Origin: Limnobaculum xujianqingii
Lineage (GTDB): Bacteria > Pseudomonadota > Gammaproteobacteria > Enterobacterales > Enterobacteriaceae
Assembly (NCBI RefSeq): GCF_013394855.1
Contig: NZ_JABMLK010000002.1
Location: 1,240,001-1,304,000, forward strand
Length of the DNA: 64,000 bases
Reading direction: 5' to 3'
The position numbers were made by a program, and so were the translations under genes. Shown piece by piece: positions 14,485 through 22,357 of this stretch; within the stretch, counting starts at the first letter, position 1; each line of letters opens with the position of its first letter. The notes beneath the pieces were generated by a model, which was not told where the DNA came from, made no database searches, and saw only the letters and a program-made list of their open reading frames with translations.

Positions 14485-16524
14485 ATGTGGATTACTGTTG
14501 CTGATCTTGTTGGCTGTAAAGGACTTCCATCAACTGAAAGAGGTTGCCGGAAGTTATTGGATAAAGTAGCCCTCAATATGCCCGATATTCGCCGTAAAAA
14601 GGCAGGCTCAAAGGCGTTTGAATATGACGTAAGCTATCTACCTAGTAACATTCAGTCACTAATAGAACCACACTTATTAAAACACGTCATCACATCAAGA
14701 GCACCTCAACGTAATGTGGCAAAACTGGACACAAAAAAGACAAGTAATTCATCAACACTGGATTTAATGCGTCAGTGTCCTTCGCTGCTTGAAAATAAAA
14801 TAAATGAACTCACAGATAACCAGCGTCAAATTGCAGACGCAAGAATGAGTTTAGCTATTGAAGTTCTAAGAATTGAAGAGCAAGCCAGTACAAGTCGAAT
14901 TCGGGCTATTCGTTTCATCATTGAACAGGCTAAAGCGGCAACGTTACCAGAAAGGTTAATGCTTGCTGTGAATAGAGCAAACGCCCGAAAAGGTTCTACA
15001 AGAGTTATTGGTGAGCGTTCTTTAAATCAATGGGTTGTTGATTATTTGCGGGGTAAGGATGCTGCTGAACGCCTCGCATTGTTAGCTCCCGGACATCATA
15101 AAGCCAAGAAGGCTGTTGAAATATCATGGCTTCCGATGTTTCTCGCCATCTACCGTCAACCGAACGGGATTTCAATTGCTGAAGCATATCGTCAATTTTG
15201 TGACGAATGGGCGGCAGTATATGAGGGGCAACCCGCAATGCTAAATGTGCTTCCCTCTCTTGATGCGGTACACCGTGCACTAGCTAAACTTCCTAAAATC
15301 ACCCGAATGAAAGGCCGTGTCACTGGTGCTGCTCTTCGGGCAATTCAAACCTATGTTAAGCGTGACTGGTCACAACTAACTGTTAACGATGTTTGGATCG
15401 GTGATGGTCACGGATTAAAAATGAAAGTGGCACACCCGGAGCATGGACAGCCGTTTATTCCAGAAGTTACGCTAATTATGGATGGTGTATCACGATTTGT
15501 TGTGGGCTGGAGTATCAGTTTATCAGAAAACACCATTGCGGTTGCTGATGCTTTACGGCATGGAATGTCCCGCAATGGGCTTCCATTGTTCTACTATTCA
15601 GATAATGGTGGCGGCGAGAAAAACCATCTGTTCGATGCTGATATTACAGGTATTTTGCCACGTCTTGGCGTTGGTCATGAAACAGGTATACCGGGTAATC
15701 CGCAAGGCCGAGGCATTATAGAACGTGCTCACCAAACCATTTTGTTTCGCATTGCTCGCCAGTTTGCAACCTTTCACGGCTCCAGTGCTGATCGTGATTC
15801 TGTCCGTATCACATCACGTCAAATCGTGTCCGCAGTTAATGCAAGAAACCAAGACAAAGAGTTATCGACAACCCAACGAAACGCACTTGCAAAGCTCCCT
15901 AGCTGGAATCAGTTAATAGACGCTATTGAAAACGGTGTCGAGTGGTACAACAGCCATCATGAACACAGCGAGCTACCAAAACGCAACGGACGTCATATGA
16001 CACCTGCGTCATATCGCGCAGAACTGCTGGAAAAAAACGAGTTGCACTATTTGTCTGAACTTGAACTTCGGGACATGTTCATGCCGCAAGTTGTACGCGT
16101 GGCGCAACGTGGGTGGCTTTCTGTATTCAATAACGAATATTTCGCCGAAGAGCTTATCAATGTTGATGGCGAGCGTGTTTCTGTTGCTTTCGATATTCAC
16201 AGCGCAGACAGGGTCATCGTTAGAAAACTGGACGGAACGTTCGTTTGTGAAGCTGTGTTCAATGGCAATAAGCGCGCCGCATTCCCTGTCGCCTTCGTTG
16301 AAAAAGCCAGAGCAGAACGGACGAAACGCCGCCTTAATCTGGTTGAAAAGAAAGCTGAGGAAATCAAAGCAGAGTTACGCCCGGTTATTGGCATTGAAGA
16401 TAAAGACTTTAGCTCCCTGCTGTCAGGTGAGTTCCAGCATATATCCGAAAATCCAGAACCGATTTTTATGTTTGAGTCAGAGCGCGAAGAGTATCGCGCA
16501 AAACAACTGAAAACCGCGAGGTAA
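14485..16524 (+). CDS. Mu-type DDE transposase A
   Basis: 679 residues (MuA 663). An N-terminal Mu DNA-binding/winged-helix domain opens with WITVADLVGCKGLPSTERGCRK. The RNase H-like catalytic core has candidate acidic residues D307 (WIGDGHG), D373 (YSDNGGG) and E413 (GRGIIERAH). A Mu-type C-terminal beta domain follows, ending in a basic and charged tail. It cuts and joins phage ends during replicative transposition. I chose the ATG at 14485, which gives the typical family start; an in-frame start at 14428 overlaps ner. No frame damage is visible, unlike the late genes. Confidence 0.94.
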   Translation: MWITVADLVGCKGLPSTERGCRKLLDKVALNMPDIRRKKAGSKAFEYDVSYLPSNIQSLIEPHLLKHVITSRAPQRNVAKLDTKKTSNSSTLDLMRQCPSLLENKINELTDNQRQIADARMSLAIEVLRIEEQASTSRIRAIRFIIEQAKAATLPERLMLAVNRANARKGSTRVIGERSLNQWVVDYLRGKDAAERLALLAPGHHKAKKAVEISWLPMFLAIYRQPNGISIAEAYRQFCDEWAAVYEGQPAMLNVLPSLDAVHRALAKLPKITRMKGRVTGAALRAIQTYVKRDWSQLTVNDVWIGDGHGLKMKVAHPEHGQPFIPEVTLIMDGVSRFVVGWSISLSENTIAVADALRHGMSRNGLPLFYYSDNGGGEKNHLFDADITGILPRLGVGHETGIPGNPQGRGIIERAHQTILFRIARQFATFHGSSADRDSVRITSRQIVSAVNARNQDKELSTTQRNALAKLPSWNQLIDAIENGVEWYNSHHEHSELPKRNGRHMTPASYRAELLEKNELHYLSELELRDMFMPQVVRVAQRGWLSVFNNEYFAEELINVDGERVSVAFDIHSADRVIVRKLDGTFVCEAVFNGNKRAAFPVAFVEKARAERTKRRLNLVEKKAEEIKAELRPVIGIEDKDFSSLLSGEFQHISENPEPIFMFESEREEYRAKQLKTAR

Positions 16525-16528
16525 TACC

Positions 16529-17425
16529 ATGTCTTTAATCAAAAATGAGTTAACAGAACTAATGGTGAACAAGGGCTTTAGCCAAGCCAAAGTAGCAAGG
16601 GCTATCAGTGTTAGCGGTTCAACGCTTAGCCAATATTTGAGCGGTAAATATCCGGGCAATATTACGGCGTTAGAAACCGAAATCAGCGCTTTTATTGAAC
16701 GTTGCAATGAACGTGACCGGTCACACAATATTACTATTACATTTGTGATGACGCCATCCGCAAAAAAAGGATTAGAACTGATTAAACTCGCCCATGAGTG
16801 CAAGGAAATCAACGTTCTTTATGGTGAAGCCGGACTCGGAAAAACCATGATTTTAAAGCGCTATGCGGAGGAAAATAAAAATACCGTCATTTTGATTGAG
16901 GCCGACCCCGGCTACACCGCAAAAGTATTGCTTGGTGAACTATGCCGCCAATTAAATTTATCTGTTGTTGGCAACTTGCATGACCTGATTGAAGCCTGTG
17001 TCGGTAAGCTCAACGGTTCAGATATTGTCCTTATTGTTGATGAAGCAGAACTCCTGCCATTTCGAGCGCTGGAAGTCCTGCGCCGGATTTATGACCGTTC
17101 CGGAGTCGGTGTCGTTCTTGCCGGAATGCCTCGTCTGATTTTGAACCTGAAAGGCAAACGCGGGGAATTAGTCCAGCTCTATAGCCGCGTGGGATTTGCC
17201 TTGAATCTTGGAAATAGCTTACCGCGTTCTGATGTGAAGGCTATCTCAAGCAGTGTTATTGACGAATTAGACGAAGAAACTGAAGACGCTTTCTTCACTG
17301 CATCGAAGGGAAATGCCCGGCGCTTATCTAAGCTGCTGCGTGGTGCTGTTCGTGTTTGTCGTATTAACGATATGAATATCAATGCTGCGGCTGTTCAGCA
17401 ATTCGCACAAATGCTGATTAATTAA
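16529..17425 (+). CDS. MuB-like AAA+ target-selection ATPase
   Basis: 298 residues (MuB 312). A small N-terminal helix-turn-helix (GFSQAKVARAISVSGSTLSQYLSG) is followed by an AAA+ ATPase with Walker A GEAGLGKT (about residue 100) and Walker B VLIVDEAELL (about residue 170). MuB binds target DNA, brings it to the transpososome and gives target immunity. It lies four bases after the transposase gene, as in Mu, and appears intact. Confidence 0.93.
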   Translation: MSLIKNELTELMVNKGFSQAKVARAISVSGSTLSQYLSGKYPGNITALETEISAFIERCNERDRSHNITITFVMTPSAKKGLELIKLAHECKEINVLYGEAGLGKTMILKRYAEENKNTVILIEADPGYTAKVLLGELCRQLNLSVVGNLHDLIEACVGKLNGSDIVLIVDEAELLPFRALEVLRRIYDRSGVGVVLAGMPRLILNLKGKRGELVQLYSRVGFALNLGNSLPRSDVKAISSSVIDELDEETEDAFFTASKGNARRLSKLLRGAVRVCRINDMNINAAAVQQFAQMLIN

Positions 17426-17434
17426 GGGGGAATC

Positions 17435-17719
17435 ATGTCACAAGTTAATAAAAATAATGCAGTGTTCACAGGCTCATTACCGAAAGTTGAATCAGCTTTG
17501 TTAGAGCTAACAGCTCAAGGAATTAATGTTACTAACGTTAATTTATGCCAGCCATCCGCACCAACAATTCACGTTGAATATAGCCCGTCTCTGGCTCGGT
17601 TTATTACTGAACGAATCGCGGTTTATTACGCTTTCGGGTGTAAAGAACGCGGGAAATATAAACAAGCTCAATATCCGCTACATGGCTGTCGTGTGGTGTG
17701 GGTTGAGTATCATCATTAA
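17435..17719 (+). CDS. Small phage early protein of unknown function
   Basis: 94 residues between B and gam, preceded by AAGGGGGAATC. The end, RIAVYYAFGCKERGKYKQAQ then HGCRVVWVEY, looks like a compact alpha/beta protein. In Mu this interval holds kil and other semi-essential early genes, but I see no convincing match to any of them. Confidence 0.7.
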   Translation: MSQVNKNNAVFTGSLPKVESALLELTAQGINVTNVNLCQPSAPTIHVEYSPSLARFITERIAVYYAFGCKERGKYKQAQYPLHGCRVVWVEYHH

Positions 17720-17741
17720 TCAATAAAACAGGTGAAATATT

Positions 17742-18266
17742 ATGGCTAAAACTCCTAAAAAACGTCTTAAATCTGCGGCAGCGGTTTATGTATCTCAATC
17801 CCGAGATGATGCTATCGCTGATATTAAAAAGATTGGCGACATAACTCGCGAGCTAATTCGCACGGAAACTGAAATGAATGATGAAATTGGCACAATTACC
17901 AAGCGTTATGTACCTGTATTAGAGGGGTTCAAATCTCAGGTTGAAACCCTTCAAACTGGCGTTCAAACGTGGTGTGAAACTAATCGTGACGAATTGACCA
18001 ATAAAGGAAAAACCAAATCAGCAAACTTGATAACAGGTGAAGTTCAATGGCGAAACCGCCCACCATCTATAACCATTCGGGGTGCTGAAACGGTCATTGA
18101 AAATTTACGTCGTTTGAAGCTTGAACGATTCATTCGCACGAAGGAAGAAGCAAACAAAGAAGCCATGTTGAACGAACCAGATATTGTTAGGGGTATTGCT
18201 GGAATTACAGTCAACACAGGTATAGAGGATTTTGTCATTGTTCCATTTGAACAGGAATCCCGATAA
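17742..18266 (+). CDS. gam: Gam-like host-nuclease inhibitor
   Basis: 174 residues, the size of Mu Gam. Mu Gam is a Ku-like protein that binds double-stranded DNA ends and blocks exonucleases such as RecBCD. Visible are a basic N-terminus (MAKTPKKRLK), a long coiled-coil helix (DIKKIGDITRELIRTETEMN) and the family-like GEVQWRNRPPSITIRGAETV segment. The stop overlaps the ATG of the next gene by one base. Confidence 0.9.
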   Translation: MAKTPKKRLKSAAAVYVSQSRDDAIADIKKIGDITRELIRTETEMNDEIGTITKRYVPVLEGFKSQVETLQTGVQTWCETNRDELTNKGKTKSANLITGEVQWRNRPPSITIRGAETVIENLRRLKLERFIRTKEEANKEAMLNEPDIVRGIAGITVNTGIEDFVIVPFEQESR

Positions 18267-18466
18267 TGACTAATCGTGCTTTTCGAATTGTTTCACAACG
18301 AGCTGTCAATGCTGAGAAGTCCGGCAACTATGCGGCAGCTTATACCTACTGGCACGACGCTTCCTTGTTAGCCGTTAAGCCCGTTAACGTTTGGCATGCA
18401 GAAACCCGCCGGGACTTTTGCGCGACCTGCAACCGTTACGGATGGGGGAAGAAATATGCGAGCTAA
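18266..18466 (+). CDS. ANR-family small regulatory protein
   Basis: 66 residues matching the ANR family, small proteins first known as negative partners of AraC-type virulence regulators (Aar) and common in Mu- and P2-like phages. The diagnostic pattern is AVNAEKSGNYAAAYTYWHDA followed by W-AETRRDFCATCNRYGW. The role in this phage is unknown. It overlaps gam by one base and the next gene by eleven. Confidence 0.8.
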   Translation: MTNRAFRIVSQRAVNAEKSGNYAAAYTYWHDASLLAVKPVNVWHAETRRDFCATCNRYGWGKKYAS

Positions 18467-18662
18467 AGAGTTTAATCAAAAATATCCGATCGGTACTGGT
18501 TTTATTTATCAACCAAATAAAATTTTACGGGGTGGTCGTGCTGTCCGAACGCTCGACAAGGCCAGAGATTTAAGCAATTGCACCACCGTTGAAATTAATT
18601 GCGAACCGTATTGGGTGAATGTTGATTCATTAACGGCAATTTCTGGAATAACTAAACAGTAA
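18456..18662 (+). CDS. Small phage protein of unknown function
   Basis: 68 residues. I start it at the ATG 18456, with GGGGGAAG just upstream and a family-like opening (MRAKEFNQKYPIGTGF). It resembles short all-beta phage proteins with a FIYQPNKI strand and a SNCTTVEINCEPYWVNVDSL end. It overlaps the ANR gene by 11 bases. No function can be assigned. Confidence 0.65.
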   Translation: MRAKEFNQKYPIGTGFIYQPNKILRGGRAVRTLDKARDLSNCTTVEINCEPYWVNVDSLTAISGITKQ

Positions 18663-18699
18663 TATTTTAATCAATATTTAAAGGCATTTTAAAAATTAA

Positions 18700-18733
18700 T
18701 TGGCGTAAACCCGCCGGGGCTGGCTTACGCCAA
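18700..18733 (+). other. Hairpin upstream of the DUF2786 gene
   Basis: TTGGCGTAA (18700-18708) pairs with TTACGCCAA (18725-18733); the GC-rich loop contains GCC/GGC that can pair further. No T tract follows, so it is more likely a leader structure or a protein-binding site than a terminator. Confidence 0.45.
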
Positions 18734-18750
18734 AATCTAGAGGAATAGCA

Positions 18751-19473
18751 ATGAAAGACAAAGAAAAATACTTAGCCAAAATTAAAAAGTTATTGAATTT
18801 GGCAAATCGCAGCTCAAATGCAAATGAAGCAGCAAACGCATTAAGTCAAGCGCAAAAAATGATGAATCAACATGGTGTTACATCAACCGATGTTGAATTG
18901 TCAGAAATCGCGGAAAGTGCCAGTAAAGGTGCGCCATCTGATGCAGCGACAATGCCTCGTTATATGAGCTTATTGTTTGGGATGATATGTCGAGCTTTTG
19001 GTGTTGATGGCTATTGGAGTTATCGAATTTCAGGTAAGTATGGAATTCCAAAACGCATCGCTAAATTTATTGGTGTGAATGAACGACCACAAATCGCAGC
19101 TTACGCCTTTGATGTGTTATCGCGACAAATAAAACGCGCTCGTAAAGAGTTTTTAACCACACAAAATAAACGAATTAAGACCAGCACAAAAACAGCCCGA
19201 GCCGATCAGTTCTGTGAAGGTTGGATCTCCGGTGCCTATAAAGCGGTAACGCCATTCATTATCCCTGATGATGAAAAAAACTTAATGGCTGTTTACATGG
19301 ATAAACTTACAGAAGAACACAATTTAAAGGAAGGAAAGACCCGAGGCGCAAAAGATTGTCGGGGAAGTGATGACGCTCGCTTTTCTGGTTATTTAGCTGG
19401 TCGTGACGTTAAGTTACATGCAGCAGTTAACGGGGCAACCAATACTACTGTGTTATTGGGGGATTCATTATGA
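18751..19473 (+). CDS. DUF2786 domain phage protein
   Basis: 240 residues. The N-terminal 45 or so residues (KIKKLLNLANRSSNANEAANALSQAQKMM) are a DUF2786 domain, common in phage early regions. A second region to about residue 220 carries FGMICRAFGVDGYW and FCEGWISGAYKAV, a domain often paired with DUF2786. The biochemical role is unknown; members sit near replication or DNA-metabolism genes. AGAGGAA precedes the ATG, and the stop overlaps the following HD-hydrolase gene. Confidence 0.8.
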   Translation: MKDKEKYLAKIKKLLNLANRSSNANEAANALSQAQKMMNQHGVTSTDVELSEIAESASKGAPSDAATMPRYMSLLFGMICRAFGVDGYWSYRISGKYGIPKRIAKFIGVNERPQIAAYAFDVLSRQIKRARKEFLTTQNKRIKTSTKTARADQFCEGWISGAYKAVTPFIIPDDEKNLMAVYMDKLTEEHNLKEGKTRGAKDCRGSDDARFSGYLAGRDVKLHAAVNGATNTTVLLGDSL

Positions 19474-20144
19474 CATGGCTTTGCACAGTATCAGGCCGTC
19501 AAGTTGATTACCTGAACCCAACCGCAGACAGTATCGATATTTCTGATATTGCACAAGCACTGGCCCATACGTGCCGCTATTCCGGACACGTTCGGTCATT
19601 CTATAGCGTTGCTCAACATTCCGTCATTGTGAGTCACATTGTACCAGAGTCGTTCGCTCTTGAAGGTTTGTTGCATGATGCCGCCGAGGCTTATTGCTGC
19701 GATATTCCCTCACCACTAAAACGCCTGTTACCTGATTACAAACGCATAGAGAATCGCTTTGATTGGGTTATTCGTGAAAAGTTCGGATTACCTTTACTCC
19801 CAAGCCATGAAGTGAAACAAGCTGACTTAATCGCACTGGCAACAGAGAAACTCGATCTCGGAATTGACCCACATAGAGAGTGGCCCATTTTAAACAACGT
19901 TGCTGCTATGCCCTTCAATATTGTTCCGCAATCCTCACACGTCGCAGAGGTGCTATTTATGGCTCGTTTTCGTGAGTTGTGCGGCGAACCATGCACAGGA
20001 ACAGATTTACAAACCCTACAAGCGTTTGTCGCTTGCGATGGTGATGACGGCGAAGGTCAACGGCTTAACGAAAAGTTAACCAGTTTGATTAATTCCGCAG
20101 TGGAAGAAATCAAACATTATCGTTATGGGGTGAATAATGGCTAA
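19470..20144 (+). CDS. HD-superfamily nucleotide phosphohydrolase
   Basis: 224 residues with the HD metal-binding signature: His in GHVRSFYSVAQHSVIVS, HD in GLLHDAAEAYCCDIPSPLK (about residue 68), and a later Asp in VKQADLIALATEK. It resembles YfbR-type 5'-deoxynucleotidases and phage HD hydrolases of the same size, so it may act on dNMPs or signalling nucleotides. Substrate is not readable. It begins within the DUF2786 stop (ATGA overlap) and ends within the gemA start, so the three genes are translationally coupled. Confidence 0.8.
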   Translation: MTWLCTVSGRQVDYLNPTADSIDISDIAQALAHTCRYSGHVRSFYSVAQHSVIVSHIVPESFALEGLLHDAAEAYCCDIPSPLKRLLPDYKRIENRFDWVIREKFGLPLLPSHEVKQADLIALATEKLDLGIDPHREWPILNNVAAMPFNIVPQSSHVAEVLFMARFRELCGEPCTGTDLQTLQAFVACDGDDGEGQRLNEKLTSLINSAVEEIKHYRYGVNNG

Positions 20145-20508
20145 CCTCATTCAATTGATCCACATTGGAAAAAATGCGTTGCAATGGTCTGATGATGTTT
20201 ACCGGGATGTTTTATACAGAATTACGGGCTGCACCAGTGCAAAGCAATGTAAGCCCGAGCAGCAACAGAAAATCCTTGATTACATGAAGGAGCAAGGCTT
20301 TACCCCAGAAAAGAAAAAAGACCACGGACGCCGCCCTAACGTTTCCGCCGGACGTCAGCGGACATTAAATAAAATCGAAGCTTTACTCACTGATGCTGAA
20401 CGTTCTTGGGGGTATGCAGAAAGCATGGCGGGTCATATGTTTAAACAGCCTGTTATTGAGTGGTTGACCGACTCACAGCTAACAAAGCTTATGCAAGCTT
20501 TGATTTGA
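20137..20508 (+). CDS. gemA: GemA-like regulatory protein (Mu gp16 family, DUF1018)
   Basis: 123 residues. Features of the family are the N-terminal LIHIGKNALQWSDDVYRDVLYRI, TGCTSAKQCKPEQQQKIL, then a charged linker KKKDHGRRP and a conserved C-terminal LTDAERSWGYAESMAGHMF. Mu GemA affects host gene expression and DNA topology. It sits right before the mor-type gene, as in Mu-like phages. Confidence 0.85.
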   Translation: MANLIQLIHIGKNALQWSDDVYRDVLYRITGCTSAKQCKPEQQQKILDYMKEQGFTPEKKKDHGRRPNVSAGRQRTLNKIEALLTDAERSWGYAESMAGHMFKQPVIEWLTDSQLTKLMQALI

Positions 20509-20531
20509 TGCACGTCGCCGGAGGATAAGCG

Positions 20532-20966
20532 ATGAATCTTGAAGAGTTAAAAGATTTCTTGCCGGGTAATATTCAGGAAGCCGCCGAAATCATCGGATAT
20601 CCGGCAACGTTGAAGCTGGTCGAGAAATTGGGTGGAATCACTTTTCCGTTTAGTAAGGGAGTAGGCGCATTCGGTAAAACCCGAATTGCACTGTTAGTTC
20701 AGGCCATTGGGAAAGATCACGCAGATAAGTTAATGTCACATTTCGGCGGAGAAGATTTTTATATCCCTCGTTGTGCGGAGGCACTACGCGAACACCGTAA
20801 CCGCCAATTTTTATCCGCATTTGATGATATGAAGAACGCGGGAGAATCAGCATCAATGAGCCTGACAATTCTTTGCCCTCAGTTTGGTTTTTCTGATCGT
20901 TTTGCGTGGGAGTTATTAAGTAAGTACAATCGCACCGATGCCAATAAACAAGACACCTTATTTTAA
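20532..20966 (+). CDS. mor: Mor/C-family transcription activator
   Basis: 144 residues of the Mor/C family, which activates Mu middle and late promoters through a helix-turn-helix dimer. Visible are the dimerisation part (DFLPGNIQEAAEIIGYPATLKLVEKLGGITFPF) and the C-terminal HTH (ASMSLTILCPQFGFSDRFAWELLSKY). Mu has two members, Mor and C; I find only this one, so it may control all post-early transcription here. GGAGGATAAGCG precedes the ATG. Confidence 0.88.
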   Translation: MNLEELKDFLPGNIQEAAEIIGYPATLKLVEKLGGITFPFSKGVGAFGKTRIALLVQAIGKDHADKLMSHFGGEDFYIPRCAEALREHRNRQFLSAFDDMKNAGESASMSLTILCPQFGFSDRFAWELLSKYNRTDANKQDTLF

Positions 20967-20980
20967 ACGGAGTTAGCGCC

Positions 20981-21478
20981 ATGAAGTTAAAGGTATTCGC
21001 AGCCACAACATTGTTAATCAGCCCATTGTTATTCGCTGGTCAGGTTGATAACTCCGCGATGGTTAAGAAGTATCATGCGCAGTTAGAGGATGTAAAAAGT
21101 CTTTTAAATGAAACAATAGTAACAACAGTCCTTAGTGTTCATATTGCTGATGCTTATCGACAGTTTGGCGGCGTTCTGCCAGAAGTTACCGCACACAGCA
21201 AGCACATTCAACGATTGAAAGAAGATGCCGAACATTTGTTCGGGAATGCATTAACTGAGACGCCATTTCCAAATTGTCGAGAACTGGTTTATGATGCCGA
21301 CAAGATATGGGGATTGCGGTTGGATTTAGCGAAAACCAACAAAACACCGGGCAAAGAGATATCTTCCGCCGAGGATAAGTTTGTGAAAGCTCAAAGCGCA
21401 TGTGTTAATGAAATTAAAACACCGCCTCCAGCAAAAAAAGACGAGTCAAAAACGGCGATTATCGATATAACCTCTTAA
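20981..21478 (+). CDS. Secreted/periplasmic phage protein of unknown function
   Basis: 165 residues starting with a clear Sec signal peptide (MKLKVFAATTLLISPLLFAG, cleavage likely after Phe-Ala-Gly). The mature part is mostly helical, with two Cys residues (near FPNCREL and QSACVNE) that could form a disulfide, and a Lys/Pro-rich end. It is 14 bases after mor and ends just before the late-promoter motif. It might be a periplasmic lysis or superinfection-exclusion factor, but that is conjecture. Confidence 0.7.
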   Translation: MKLKVFAATTLLISPLLFAGQVDNSAMVKKYHAQLEDVKSLLNETIVTTVLSVHIADAYRQFGGVLPEVTAHSKHIQRLKEDAEHLFGNALTETPFPNCRELVYDADKIWGLRLDLAKTNKTPGKEISSAEDKFVKAQSACVNEIKTPPPAKKDESKTAIIDITS

Positions 21479-21479
21479 C

Positions 21480-21526
21480 CCCCTGAACCCCATCACACCG
21501 CCTAAAACCACATAAAAAGTAACACT
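21480..21526 (+). promoter_or_regulatory. Late-promoter motif, copy 1 (lysis operon)
   Basis: CCCCTGAACCCCATCA (21480-21495) is identical to copies at 29887 and 41808. In those, a -10-like hexamer starts 25 bases after the motif; here that place holds AACACT (21521-21526), a weak match. All three copies precede blocks that Mu transcribes late (lysis, head, baseplate), so this is probably the activator-dependent lysis promoter. Confidence 0.7.
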
Positions 21527-21557
21527 AACACCATCTTTAATCAGATGGTGTTTTTTT
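21527..21557 (+). terminator. Intrinsic terminator before the lysis genes
   Basis: AACACCATCT (21527-21536) pairs perfectly with AGATGGTGTT (21543-21552), loop TTAATC, followed by a T7 tract that ends directly at the amidase ATG (21558). It should stop early/middle transcripts. The predicted late start (about 21533) is inside the left arm, so a late transcript would lack most of the stem. Confidence 0.85.
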
Positions 21558-22082
21558 ATGTCATATATCAACCGAATTGTTATCCACTGCGCCGCGACTG
21601 CCAACGGTCGCCGCCTCGCCAATGCTCGGGAAACTGCCGCCGCTGTTATTGACCGTTGGCATAAAGACCGGGGCTTCCGTCGTTCAACGCCGTTCGTTAA
21701 TGAATTTAGTCCCGGCCTGCGTCATATCGGTTATCACTTTGTCATTGATACAAATGGAACCGTTGAAAAAGGCCGGGCAATTGGTGAAACCGGCGCTCAC
21801 GCCAAAGGCTACAACACCGGCTCAATTGGTATTTGTCTTGTAGGTACGGATAAATTCACGCAAGCACAGTGGGAAGCACTGGCGCTGCTTTATGCTGATT
21901 TAGTCGAAAAGTATCCTCGCGCCGTTGTTTGTGGTCATCGTGACCTGTCCCCCGACCTGAACGGCGATGGGAAAATCACATCAAACGAATGGACAAAAAT
22001 TTGCCCCGGCTTTGATGTTGCCGGTTGGCAAGCCCTTTTATTGTCGCCTCGCTCTGAATGGGTTTGCGAGGAAAAGCCATGA
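21558..22082 (+). CDS. N-acetylmuramoyl-L-alanine amidase (endolysin)
   Basis: 174 residues, an Amidase_2/T7-lysozyme-type zinc amidase that cuts the amide bond between MurNAc and L-Ala. Zinc ligands are probably the His in RIVIHCAAT (H9), the His of VVCGHRDLSPD and Cys of KICPGFDV; GYHFVID is also typical. It opens the lysis cassette and has no signal peptide, so it needs a holin to reach the wall. Its ATG overlaps nothing, but the Shine-Dalgarno is poor because a terminator T tract runs into the start codon. Confidence 0.93.
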   Translation: MSYINRIVIHCAATANGRRLANARETAAAVIDRWHKDRGFRRSTPFVNEFSPGLRHIGYHFVIDTNGTVEKGRAIGETGAHAKGYNTGSIGICLVGTDKFTQAQWEALALLYADLVEKYPRAVVCGHRDLSPDLNGDGKITSNEWTKICPGFDVAGWQALLLSPRSEWVCEEKP

Positions 22083-22357
22083 GCAATCAGAAATACCAGT
22101 CCAAAAGTGATATGACATCAATAACTGAGCGTCTGTTACAGCTCATTACCAATCCGGGAAGCGGACGGCTTTCAACCTCCGATACGTTGTTAGTGGGTGC
22201 CTTCGTGGCATCAACTATCGTGTTGATTTATTGCACCTTTACTGACCATTTAACTGAGTGGCTTTTCGCCGGATATATGGCGGCATGGGTTGTCCAGTCT
22301 CAAGCCTCAAAGCAAGCCGCTATTAAACGTGATCGGGAGGCTGGAAACCATGAGTAG
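22079..22357 (+). CDS. Putative holin / small membrane protein of the lysis cassette
   Basis: 92 residues. The ATG overlaps the amidase TGA. A hydrophobic segment around residues 37-52 (TLLVGAFVASTIVLIYC) and a second, weaker one (LFAGYMAAWVV) give one or two membrane passes, with a charged C-terminus. Size, position between amidase and spanin, and topology point to a holin, but there is no motif that proves it. Confidence 0.65.
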   Translation: MSNQKYQSKSDMTSITERLLQLITNPGSGRLSTSDTLLVGAFVASTIVLIYCTFTDHLTEWLFAGYMAAWVVQSQASKQAAIKRDREAGNHE

